Below are positions 13,501-24,918 of a stretch of 64,000 nt of DNA, in pieces; position 1 is the stretch's first letter; every line of letters begins with the position of its first letter. Both the position numbers and the translations under genes were made by a program. Below the pieces are notes generated by a model, which saw nothing but the letters and a program-made list of their open reading frames with translations, was not told the origin of the DNA and did no database searches. Source of the DNA: Apostichopus japonicus (Eukaryota > Echinodermata > Holothuroidea > Aspidochirotida > Stichopodidae); NCBI RefSeq assembly GCF_037975245.1, contig NC_092576.1:4356001-4420000 (forward strand), written 5' to 3'.

Positions 13501-16500
13501 TTATTAGTATCGGTTTATTAATTATTAACTCCCTGTACTATAGTTGGTAAATAAACAAATCAAATAAGCCCACTATGAGCGGAAAACATATTTCAAAAAA
13601 TGAGGTATGATAACCTTTAGTAGTTTGATAGAAAATGAATCTCTATTCTCGTAAATTTCAAACGGAAATATCTGGAACAGAAACAATATGGTAACTTTCT
13701 GTTTTCCGTTTTTCGATTTCTTTTTCATTATCCATTATAAAGAGTATTACGCCGAAAGGTTATTGGGTGGGTTTCACTCTGTTTCAATCACGTTATGGAT
13801 ATATTATTGTTAAATACATCGATTTTACTCACTAAAAAGGCACTGACACACACACACACAAATTAATTAAAAGAAAACCCTTGTAATTTCCCGATTTTGT
13901 AATCCTTCTTCCTAGATGAAGACTTGTGGTTTGGTACTTTTACCGTCCATTTGGAAAACAAACTAAGTGGTGAGACATACGAAAATGTTGGATCTCTCTG
14001 TGGTAAACATGAAAGCCCGCTCTGCCCATTAAAGAAAGGAGGTAAGTCTTCAAGCATGGATTTTAAATTAATTTTAGTCTTCATTGCAACAAATTGCAAC
14101 CACTGTGTTTTTCTTTATATTATATTCATGGTTACACGACATTAAGTTTAGAACTTTGTAACGCTAAACTTTTTTTTAACGCTAAACTAATGATAATTTA
14201 AATATAAACATTTATCCATTAATTATGCTAATAAATTGTCCACACTGCATACTTATAAATTTGTGAAACTACATGACATCGTTTAGTTGACACTGAACAC
14301 CATGTAAATGTTTTGTACAAGCAATGCGTGCGTTGTTCAATTGTTGCTTGAAGTCGCTGCAAGTTTTCCTATGGAATTTTGCGGAGTATCTGAGTAACTG
14401 ACACAGTCCTGTAAAGGCTCATTTCGAACAAAACTATAGATGTAGAAATACCCCTGGACTGGCGGTATACAATATATATTACTTCATGGTGCCATCCTTT
14501 AACTGCTAAGAATCTCAGTTAGCTCTAAAAATGTCTTTGCTTTGGTGCAAAATGAGACTGAATATGTTCAATGTATTATTCATTAAGATTAGGTAATTTG
14601 TGGTACCTATTATTATATTAAAAACAATTTAAGAAGCGACGTTCACGTCTCCCAAACTAATAATCTTCTAGAAAAAAAAAATGCATTGTATTACTCGGAG
14701 AACAATAACTCCGATCTGTCAGCCCATGCCAGGCCTAATTAAATACGTTTAATCAATATAATAAATTTGTATTCCATTGTCTTTCAAAGTATTAACGTCG
14801 TACCAGAGACTTAATTTATCGGGTTCGAATATGTACATTTGTCTTGCTGCTTCCTAAATTTTTATTATCTCGTAAAATTCGACTTATCAAGTATTGCTGT
14901 AAATCTATAGGCCCAATGAGAGGATTATCCCATGCTTAGTTGACATGGAAGTGCTAACGTTTGGAGCGACAATGTTATCAAGAAAAGCTTTAAACAGCCA
15001 AATTGATCACAAAAGGTATTCTGTAACCTGCTATTTTTTAAGGTACATTGTAATTCAACGCAGATATAAAGCAAAAAATACAAGGTGGTCGTGTTGCAAC
15101 TAAAACATATCAGACATATTTAAGGGGGAAAAAAAAGATAATTAAAATTGGCAAACCTATCATATTTACTTTGTCCATTTGAGTTGTAACAAAGCAAGGG
15201 CAATCTAATGCGAATAAGTAATAAATTATTATACATGCTAATTTTTTTTTCTATTTGTGAGACGATCGAGCAACGACGTTGAGTTGTATGATCGGCTGTT
15301 ATCAGCTGTGTAAACCTTTTTATAAATCTGAGAACATCCTATATCTCACTATATCTTATTAGAATTGGAAACGCAAAAATACTAGCAGTATACTAAAGCT
15401 TAAACGTACTGTTTTAAACTTGATAGCTTTTATTAAGGGCTTACTTTTACATCTAAACTTATATTTATTTCGTGTTTATATGGCAACTCTATCATTAAGG
15501 GCTTAGCTTATGTCTTAATTTAAACTTATTTCGTTTGATAGAAACTCTATCCTTTGATAGCTTTTGTTAAGGGCTTACTTTATATCTTTACTTATATTTA
15601 TTTTGTTTTATAGAAACTCTCTCATTTCACGAGACAGCGGTGATTCCATCGACTTTTGTGGACAAGGTGTGTTCAAATTTACGTATTTGTTTTCTAAACG
15701 TATAGACAAATTCTTCATTTCGAATATTGATTATAAGAAACACCTGTGAATTCTAAGCACACTGACGTTTGCCATTTTGTGAACCTTATGTCATGTATGC
15801 CAATTGCTTAGTTCATCTACGAAGTTAAACGCATTTTGAGTTTTACATTGTTGCATTTTTAATGTTATATATTTAAAAACAATTTGGTTAGGTATAGTTA
15901 CTGAAAGACGTTGCGATGTTATCAAATGATCGAGGACTTTTGCGTATTGTGTTATATTTACAGAAGAAACTGTTAATCTTATCCGGTGGTCTGTGAAGGA
16001 AATAGTGTTTCAATCATGCCAGCAATGACAAGAACTGCGAATACGTATAATGATATGCACATATTATTACTTGGATGTGCAGACTATATATTAGGAAGGG
16101 TTATATACCGGTAATAGATAATTGAAGTATAGTCTCTTTGCGATAAGTTATCAATTCCGGGGGCCTAAATACCATTACAGAATGTGTTAGACAACGACCC
16201 AAGATTCAAATAGTTTTAAGCCTTGTAACGCGAGCAGAGCTAACAGATTATGTAGCTTTTATACAATTAAACATATATGTTATTAATGTTCCAAGGTACG
16301 ATTTCATATCAATCTTTTATAATCTTTTATATCATATATGATACAAATGCATAGGACTATTCGCAAAGGTCACCCCCTGTTCATTATAACTTTTATTTGT
16401 TATATTTTGTATTTCAGGGAATCTATTCTGGCAACATCAAAGCCTTCAATGAAGATGACGTTGTTATCATTGGGCTGTACATTTCCAACTGCAGTGTATC

Positions 16501-16504
16501 TTAG
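10529..16504 (+). CDS. ML-domain secreted lipid-binding protein, copy 2 (complete)
   Basis: Five exons: 10529-10646, 12712-12801, 13916-14041, 15614-15666, 16418-16504; 474 nt, 157 aa. Intron phases are 1,1,1,0. Exon 1 gives a signal peptide (hydrophobic core LNLVLLMTASVAFMF, about residues 11-25) and then the ML start PCEVKIT. Start chosen because it is the ATG heading the signal peptide and the donor is good (acag/gtcagt). Cysteines in the mature part: one at the start (CEV), two bracketing a loop in exon 3 (CGKHESPLC), one near the end (SNCSV), the usual two-disulfide ML pattern. Expected to be secreted and to bind a lipid. Exons 2 and 5 are identical to copy 1, whereas exon 3 differs strongly. 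The gene lies wholly between the two TRMT10-side and left-edge repeats and is read in the same direction as copy 1. Confidence 0.9.
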
Positions 16505-16832
16505 ACAATTTATCGGCGCACTATACCTTTTGCACTACATGCTAAGTACATTAAAAGCGAGCGTAGCTTCCAAAGCTAGATTCCGATCAATTTCAGCCTA
16601 CTTTTCCTTCAGCCTAACTTTAGCGCATTATAGTCCAGTTCTACAGTTTCTTGCAAAGTAGCTTTTACACTTGTCGTATGTTATAGAATATAATTAATTA
16701 CATGCCTTTGGTTTTAAAATGTTAATGGATTTGACGATTTTTATTTCACCATTAGGTGAAAGGAAATTAAAAGGACACAGAGTTCTGAATATATACAAGG
16801 AAAGCTACAAGAGGTGTTAATATTATGCTACT

Positions 16833-17184
16833 CAAGGGCGTAGGAACCAGGGGGCTGGGGGCGCCAGCCCCCCCCTCCCCAGTGAAAAACATGGAGGGGC
16901 GGAAGTATCATTCCGCCCCCCCCCCGCTTCGCAAGTCAAAAAACCCCTTTTTCATTTCCAAATGAGAAAAAAATCTCATTTGGAGCACCAAATTGCATCT
17001 AAGGCCAGGTGAAAATGCAAAATTATATACAAAATGGAGTGGGTGGGTTGAAGTGTGCTATATTGCACCAAATTGCATCTGAGGCCACCTGGAAATGCAA
17101 AAAAAAAACCTCCCCTTACACCCCTCCCCCAGGCCGGCCATCAGCCTTCAGCCCCCCACTCAAAAGTACCTTCCTACGCCACTG
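16833..17184. mobile_element. Non-autonomous hAT-like element, private to unit B
   Basis: 352 bp, ends CAAGGGCGTAGGAA and CAGTGGCGTAGGAA (reverse complement of right end), flanked by an exact 8-bp duplication ATGCTACT (16825-16832, 17185-17192). Unit A has the empty site at 5881-5888. It is close kin of the element at 24315-24675; both hold an inverted pair around CAAATGAG and two copies of the word GCACCAAATTGCATCT. It lies 330 bp after the stop of ML copy 2. Confidence 0.92.
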
Positions 17185-17461
17185 ATGCTACTTAAATCGC
17201 ATATTAACATGTTATCATACACAGGGAATGTATCAGTTGCGATCCTCTTCTGTGAATTTCGTAAGGAATTGTAAACGGCCAGCAGAAAAAGTTATTATTT
17301 CTCAGTGAGAACTGACTTCCGTGTTAATAAGCACAGTGTTACTATGAACAGCGTTAATATGAACATGTTAATATGAACAAGTGTTATAATATGGCAAAAA
17401 ACTGTTATATTGTTTAAGTAACATTGTTATACTATTGAGCTATAACTTGATATACAATTTA

Positions 17462-17465
<4 letters not shown>

Positions 17466-17518
<53 letters not shown>
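17466..17518. repeat. (AT)n microsatellite in unit B
   Basis: Nearly pure AT dinucleotides; the matching tract in unit A (about 6140-6170) is shorter, so it changed length after the duplication. Confidence 0.95.
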
Positions 17519-17522
<4 letters not shown>

Positions 17523-20500
17523 GCTGCTAAGGACTTCCAAGTTACTCGAAGTTTACTAACTAACGACATTGTTTACTCTTTCTTAATTAATCATTTATCA
17601 AGGGGACTTTCCAGCGTTTGATGAGAGATCGTTGTCATATCGGTGCTAATGTAGGCTACGTGATATATTTGCAGATCTCTAAACTAAGCCGGGTAACACG
17701 ATTGCGTGAAACCGCGTATCAGTAGGCCCTATGCGATCACGCTTGGTGAGCTAGCTTATACAGACGCGCTTGGTGATTGACTAATTCAAACTTTCAAGGT
17801 TCTACAAAAGTGCTTTAGAAACACAATTTACGATGCTTAAAACTAATAGTCTGAGCCGAAGTTCACATTTATGTTTCAAAATATATAGCCCTTCAATAAG
17901 TTCGAAGAGCATTGTATATACTATTAGTGATTAACTCACCGTGCCGTTATGATATGCATTCAGAGACTGCAACTTGCTAAGTTAGGACAAATATGACATC
18001 AGCACGGCCCTCTGTTCATTTTGGGCGTGGCGGAAAGGGCAATTGGTAATGATTTGAACATATCGTAAAATATAATATTACGTTAGTGTTTGAGACTTGT
18101 AATAATAGTTTTCCAACCGATGGTCTGATACTTAACCTGTGAGGGTATTTTAATTTTTTCAGTTTAGTTTAAAATTTAGTATCCAATACAAATAACCAGA
18201 GATAAAATTGGTCAAATTTTAATTGGTTCTCGAAGTAGTTATGTAGCATTCATTAACGTTAACTATTTTTTTTTTGTCTTAAATAACCTTTGTACAATAA
18301 TTGGCTCAAGTACAAGTGTTTTTGTAGAACTCTTCAGCAAACAACGAAATTTCTCATTTCACATTTCGTATTAGTTTGCAAAGTAGGAAGCAAAACTTAA
18401 ATATAAGAAAGATCAACGAAGATTACTAACGTTGCAAGCACTGATCATATCTTATCGTAAACGGAAATAAAAAATACTTGTCATTATAAGCAATAGTAAT
18501 TGAATCGACACTGCTTTTAGGTTACCTATAGAGGAAAAAAAAACTTTGAGTTTTGCTGTATTCTAACCCAAATAAAATATCAAATGCAAACAATTAAATC
18601 TTTTTGTTATTTCTCGTTGTCTCCTACTCTTTAAAATCATTGTTCACGTATCACAACATGAAAAGTAACAGTCCTGATTTTTTTTTTTTTTAATTCAGAA
18701 AGAAAAACATGAATCAGAAAAAAATTTCAACACTTTCTTAATTCTGATGACTTTCGGTTAACAGGTCACGAGGTATACGTCAAAATGATACCGAAAGTTT
18801 CCACCCAGTTTGACCGGAAGCGAGTAATTCTCTTGGTAAAAACTATATTAGATACTTTCTTTTCCGTTCTTGGATAAAGTGGTACCATTTCAACATCTAA
18901 TTGAAAGCTATAATGACATCCATTGTTATGAAAGGGGGTTAATGGGACAAAAAGCTTGTTTGGTGCAACAGGTCAAAGGTCGACAAGTTCATGACACACA
19001 TTTTTACTAGAAAATGCACTTTGCGAGAATGCACTTTGCGAGAATACTTATACCAACGGATCAAAACAGTACAAAGGCAGTCTCGGTGAACGTACTGCTT
19101 ATAAATATATGTGTTCGTTTGATATTATATATTTATAGAGAACATAAGAGTATACACTTAGGGCATGTATTCTCCACGGGATAATGTTATTTTATATGAA
19201 TTAGCCCAAAAAATGTTGTTTTTCTTTATATGTAATTTTAATACGTTACGTAATCCACTTATTGCAAATTGTCCCATGGAAAACAAAAATGTCCCTTTGA
19301 ACACCGTTGCTTATTACTTGGACGAATATGTGGAGAAAAGACTTTCAAATAGGCCTACTGTTTCAATCTTCGAAATTGAGTTAGTATTAGGCCTACAATG
19401 AGCCCTAAAGAGAAAAAAATGGGGTTGACACGAGGACAAGCCTAAAGGTATGGCAAGACATAACGAAGCGTATCATGGTAAAACCTTGTTTAAAATTAAC
19501 CCATTTGACACAATTTTCTTTGTATTTCCTGCTTTTTTTTGTCCCACTAAGTTACACTGTGCTTTATAAAGGTCAACAGAAACGCTCTCGTTTGTACAAA
19601 CGAACGAAATCTTCGTACTAACAGTGATAGCTGGAACCGGACCAACCCAGTATACATGGTCAAATATTAAATGACATATGTAGCCTAACTTCCACTATGT
19701 ACCAATACAAAACTAATCAATACAAACTAATCAATAAGAGAGTGTGTATCTAGATTTCCTTTAGACCTGCAGCGCGATCATCAACCTCGAAGTACGCCAC
19801 TTTGAGAACGTTAATTCTACCGGTAGCGTTGACAGCATGATAATCTATAGCATGATAATCAATAGCACGATAATCGTAAACGTAGTAATCTATAGATAGC
19901 ATGTCCACTTATATCATAAAGGCATATATATCCCGCAGCTACGTACGTCATATATAGTGACGAATACTACTGGTAATCATGATAACATGATCATCGATAT
20001 CGTAAACATAGAAAGCCAGTTTCATTGATTGTATGTCACAAATTACATGATCACCGATAGCATATATGCAACAGCAGCATCCGCCATCAACAGTGCAACA
20101 CGATGGTCAAGCAAGTAAAATATGGAACGCCTTGTCAACGATAGCATGTTCACCAGTAGCACAGCCACTTATGGCCTGGCCCACCGATAACGAGCATGAC
20201 CATAGGTTTTTACCCGAATCTCCCGGCCTCCTGGTTTCATATTCTATTCTCCCGGTTTTTTTAATCTTTCATCACTTGCGACATTTCTGACAATAGCCAA
20301 AAGTTAGTCCTATGCTTAGTAATTCCCCACAGTAACGCTGAACAGGAAAGGCTATTCAGTGTAGTTCGCAAGAATAAGACAGAGACAATCGGTCAAGTCT
20401 CAAGCTTGATGGGACTCTATCTAGCATATACTAGCCATGAAGTCACAGTACCCAGAGTCCACTGTTCCCTGTTTCAAATGGAAGCATATATACTGAAGAA

Positions 20501-21239
20501 ACCCTGTAGAAAGCGAAGCGAGCTGCTGTAAACTGCAACAAGAAACACTGATTGGACGATTCTCTCACTGTATTGCATAAGTAGACTATACTTATTTAGG
20601 AGTATTTATATCATTTCAGTTGAAAATTACCAACCTCCCTATTTTCCACTTGTTCTCCCTATTTTTTGGCTCTGAAAAATGTTATTCTCCCTATTTTGGG
20701 GTCAAACAGGTTGACATGTCTGATATTATGACCAACGTCATCTCATGATCAATGATATATTGACCATCTGAGGCGTGTCTGTCTATAGTGTGCATCAACA
20801 CTGCATATTCTCCATCAAGGGTACCATTGTAAGTTAGGTTTAGGGTGAACATACATATGACAACCTCAAGTTCTGTCTAACGCAACAACATCTCTCAAAC
20901 ATCAACTGCAACAATACCGAGTTTTATTATGGCCGTATAATGAACTTTAAGTTTCTATTTCAATAAAAATGGTTGTGATATTGTGTTATCGCTCACCAGA
21001 CAGTGCTCTTAATGGCATAGTTCTACGGGGTTTTCCCAATGATTAAGTAAAATAATATTGAAAAAAATGTATATATACAAAGGACTAGCACAAGTCGCTT
21101 GAATAAAGCAAACAAGGCAACACGATGAATAAGCTTATGTAAGCTGTTTTAAGAGCGAGAGAGGTGATCATAAATTAAATAAAAGAATATATGTTACACT
21201 AACTATGAAGCTGTCATATCTGAGTGGATCAGAGTTATT

Positions 21240-21800
21240 CAGGGGCCCAGGGGGTCCGGACCCCCCCTGCTCTTGGCCAAAAAAAAGAGGAAAAAAAAGA
21301 GAGGTGCTTTGCATGGCTAAATTGAAGGTTCCCTGTTGTACTTAAATATCCAAGAATTTCACAATGGAAAGAGGGAAACCTACTCCCCTGCGACCCTAGG
21401 ATCACTGGCGGCCAAACCCCTCACCCTTCCAGAATCCTGGATCCGGCCCTGCATCAAACAGTGGTGACGGAACGGGAGGGGGATTGGGGGCTAAAGGCAT
21501 TATGATTTTTGTATCATCTCAACTCATCTGATATGTATTACCATATTTCATACATTGTTTTTTTCTCATCAATTGAGAAATTGCAGACATGAGATCCATA
21601 TTTTCAGGCTAGGTACATGCAGCTTAGAATACTCGGGAAGTGCCGTTTCCGGCCATCTGGGGGGGTTTGTAAAGCCAAACATTTTCTGGTACGCTCCGCG
21701 CCAACCGATGGTGGCGCTCCGCTTAGATAGTCTTACGTTCAGGCGCTGCTGGACCAGTCAGACCCCCCCCCCCCTGTCACAAATCCTGCATCCGCCCCTG
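21240..21800. mobile_element. Composite hAT-like insertion
   Basis: The left end CAGGGGCCCAGG at 21240 and the right end CAGGGGCGGATGCAGG (reverse complement, ending 21800) are flanked by TTATT on both sides. A second, related right end (reverse complement CAGGGCCGGATCCAGG) sits inside near 21452, so two related elements may be nested or joined. The right half shares the motif CGCGCCAACCGATGGTGGCG with the element at 57692. Confidence 0.55.
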
Positions 21801-22029
21801 TTATTGTTACACAGGACGCAACTGCTAATAATTACAAGGGCATGCTAGACATCGAGAGAGGAAATAAAAAAGCAAGTAATGGAAAAGTTTGTAAACTGTT
21901 AGCAATGAATACCTTTAACTTCATTCTTGGAAGTAACTACTTTGGTTTCGATACTAGTTAATGAGCAACCAGATGCTTCTTCAACTCCCAGCGTGGCAAG
22001 TCATAGACAAGTGAATCTTCTTTATTATA

Positions 22030-22481
22030 CAGGGATGAGACTGAGCCGGGGAAAAAAATCTGAAATTTATCGATCGCCGTCCTGGGGGAGGGGTTTAAGA
22101 GGAGGGGGTGTCCCCCTCCCCTTTAGAATTTTTTTGTCAGGTAAGGAGGGCTTAAATGCAAAATGGTGGACTCTAGATGGAATTTATCATATCACGTAAC
22201 TCGCCAAAAAAGTGTGGAATTTCTGCTTGTATAATTTATCCATTAGCTTTTTTGAACCAAAAAAAGGCTTTTTTGCTTGCTTTGTGCTACTTGATTCCAC
22301 CACTGGTCAAATTCGGTGTTCCTTCCCTTCACAGTCCAGCATGTTCGGCCAAAAAAAAAATAAAAATAAAAAAATAAAAAATAATAAAAAATAATAAAAA
22401 ACGCGAATTACAAGAAAAAACGCGAAAATGAAAAAAAAAATAATCGGAAATCCGCGTTTCCGCGGAAGAGTCTCATGCCTG
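22030..22481. mobile_element. Non-autonomous inverted-repeat element with ATTATA flanks
   Basis: 452 bp. Ends CAGGGATGAGACT and CAGGCATGAGACT (reverse complement of right end); a 6-bp direct repeat ATTATA lies at 22024-22029 and 22482-22487. The interior is low complexity with A-rich tracts and encodes nothing recognisable. Confidence 0.7.
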
Positions 22482-24314
22482 ATTATAGCAAAAAAATCAT
22501 TATTGATTTGACTTAACGTTTTTCCAAAGTCTCGAGCCAGGGATGTGTCCCCCACTAATATCTTCTTATCCTGTGTGCAGCTTATGCATGGTTGTATGTC
22601 AACTAGTTGATTCTGTTAAAAACGCTTCCCAATTGCATTGAAAATACCTTCAAAAAAAGGATGACTTCATTTAAACAACAAAAAAATATAAAAGTATATT
22701 TAGTAGGTCCCATCGATAACACTGATGATTGGTTGATTATCCTGTTCCTTTCTCACTTTATTCAATTGTAGTTTTCCCGCTGTAGAGTCAGAAAATTAAT
22801 AAACACTAGAATGAAACACTGATGAACTATTACAACTGCTGGTTACCTCTTGTAAACAGTGTTTGAATCATGTCAAAGGTCATTATACAGGTTTACATAC
22901 ACATTCATGACAATATCTCCACAAATCGCTAAGATTGAAACACTGATGAACTCTTTAAAACTGCTGGTTACCTCTTGTAAACATACTCTATTTCTCACAA
23001 GATCCTCTCCACAAGGTACATGAGATGCTATATCCTGTACACAAATTCAATATAGCCATTTTGGATCGTTTGAGGCAGGATGAGACACTACTTAGTCTTG
23101 ACACTTCATAACAAAAAATGATTTCACCCTAGATTACAATATTCACAGTATTGGAAGTTATAGGCACATCTGCCTTAGGGAACGTAGCCAAATCGAGTCG
23201 GCGCCCGGCGGCGTCACAACTGCACAATGACCCCTAAACACTCTGTAGACACACACCGTGAAAAGAGCTCCCTTGCCCTGCATAAGTCCTATGCAGAATG
23301 GGAGGGGCTTAACGATATGCATGAGTAACTCTCCGAAGCAACTTGGAAGATCCTGGCACCAGCGTTGCTACGTTCTTTTGTTCTGCATACAATACACTTT
23401 ATCGTGGCAAATGTATGCCGATCTTTTGTATAGTTTATCTTTGCGCAAACGGATACCTTTCCAGTGTTTAAACACAGACTAATAATGAGAAAATTGTTTG
23501 TTTTGTTTCATTTCGATCTTCTTATTTTCATGTTCACATGTAAATTATAATAAACCCGAACGAACTTCCACCCCAGTCGCACTCACAAAGAAAACAAACA
23601 GAAAAGAAGAAGGAATAGAAAATATATGCCTACATTTGCAATACCGACCTTCTTGTGATACATTACTACCAAGTTTATACTGTAAATTGCATTTGTTTTA
23701 TTAACATTGTCTTACACAAACTTCGTTCAAAAATGCGAGACTATGCTCTGGGACCGGTTTTGCGATACGTAGTTACGTGTCAGCTAGCTGAAGACAAAAT
23801 TTACGCGTTTATACAGTACTTCAACGAAAATGCGCAAGAGACTTAACTGTATGTGAGACTCGGTATTAATTTTCCATAGATATTTAGTATCAGCGCGGCA
23901 GTGGTGCTCGTCGCGTTATTTGATTGGACAATTATATTCCGCTATACTTGGGCTATGTGTGTGAAGAATTCGACATTTTTTAAGCTAGGCCACTTAGAAA
24001 AAGTTATCGTGCAGTTGGTATACGATGTGCGTAACTTAAATATTTGCTAACATGACCACGTACAAACACAGTACGACAGGTAAAAGGCTATGACCATTAA
24101 AAAAGGAAAGGAAAACCAGTAATGTTGAGAGCAATAAGAGGAATATAATGGTTTTGTTAAAAAAAAAAATTCTTTCTACATTCAATTTTTTTTCGACTAA
24201 GTCTTAAAAAAAAACTTTTGTCTAAGTCTCCCTTATATAGTAACATAATCTGTATAGACTAAAGGCTGATATATCTTAGTTTGAAAGAAACCAGACTTTG
24301 AACATATAGCACGT

Positions 24315-24675
24315 CATGGGCGTAGGAACCGGGGGGCTGGGGGGGCGCCAGCCCCCCAGTGAAAAATGTGGAGGGGCGGAAGTATTATTCCGCCCCCCCG
24401 GTTCGCAAGTCAGAAAACCCCTTTTTCATTTCCAAATGAGAAAAAAAATCTCATTTGGAGCACCAAATTGCATCTAAGGCCAGGGGAAAATACAAAATTA
24501 AGTTTACAAAATGGAGTGGGTGTTGAAGTGTGCTATATTGCACCAAATTGCATCTGAGGCCACCTGGAAATGCAAAAAAATCCAAAGGGGGGACACCCCC
24601 TCCCCTTAGACCCCTCCCCCAGGCCGGCCATCAATCTTCAGCCCCCCCTCTCAAAAGTACCTTCCTACGCCACTG
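24315..24675. mobile_element. Non-autonomous hAT-like element, sister of 16833-17184
   Basis: 361 bp. Left end CATGGGCGTAGGAACC, right end (reverse complement) CAGTGGCGTAGGAAGG. Flanks TAGCACGT and TAGTACGT form an 8-bp target duplication with one mismatch. It lies about 240 bp past the stop of the minus-strand TRMT10 gene. No coding capacity. Confidence 0.88.
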
Positions 24676-24918
24676 TAGTACGTTCAAAATCTGCTGTGAG
24701 ATTAATGTGACTTTACTACTGATTTAATGGTTTCTGTTCAAGCATTTCTTGTTGGCAAGAGCATAATGCCGCAAGAAAGCAGAATGTTTAGGCACCCGTT
24801 TTAGAACAGAACTTACAGTACAACGCATTTGAACCTAAATAAATTCAGGGAATGTGCTCAACAGGAGTTGACACGTTTTAGCATTCTGAGAACGAGCACT
24901 ATACTTCAAATAATAAGC

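Larger units (their letters stand above)
10955..20376. repeat. Tandem segmental duplication, unit B
   Basis: Second copy of unit A in direct orientation. It ends at 20376, where ...cgcaagaata is followed by unrelated sequence. Relative to unit A it has a 352-bp hAT-like insertion at 16833-17184, lacks the element at 8552-8848, and has a longer (AT)n run (about 17466-17518). Confidence 0.95.
20377..24314. other. Repeat-rich spacer between ML copy 2 unit and TRMT10
   Basis: Apart from the elements at 21240-21800 and 22030-22481 it holds a duplicated stretch (about 22811-22862 and 22939-22985, sharing AAACTGCTGGTTACCTCTTG-like text) and AT-rich DNA. Short open frames here have no recognisable features. 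No gene seen. Confidence 0.6.

Noticed and set aside
23258-23846. Cluster of short plus-strand frames upstream of TRMT10's 3' end
   Set aside because: All under 75 codons, no family features; likely chance in spacer DNA.
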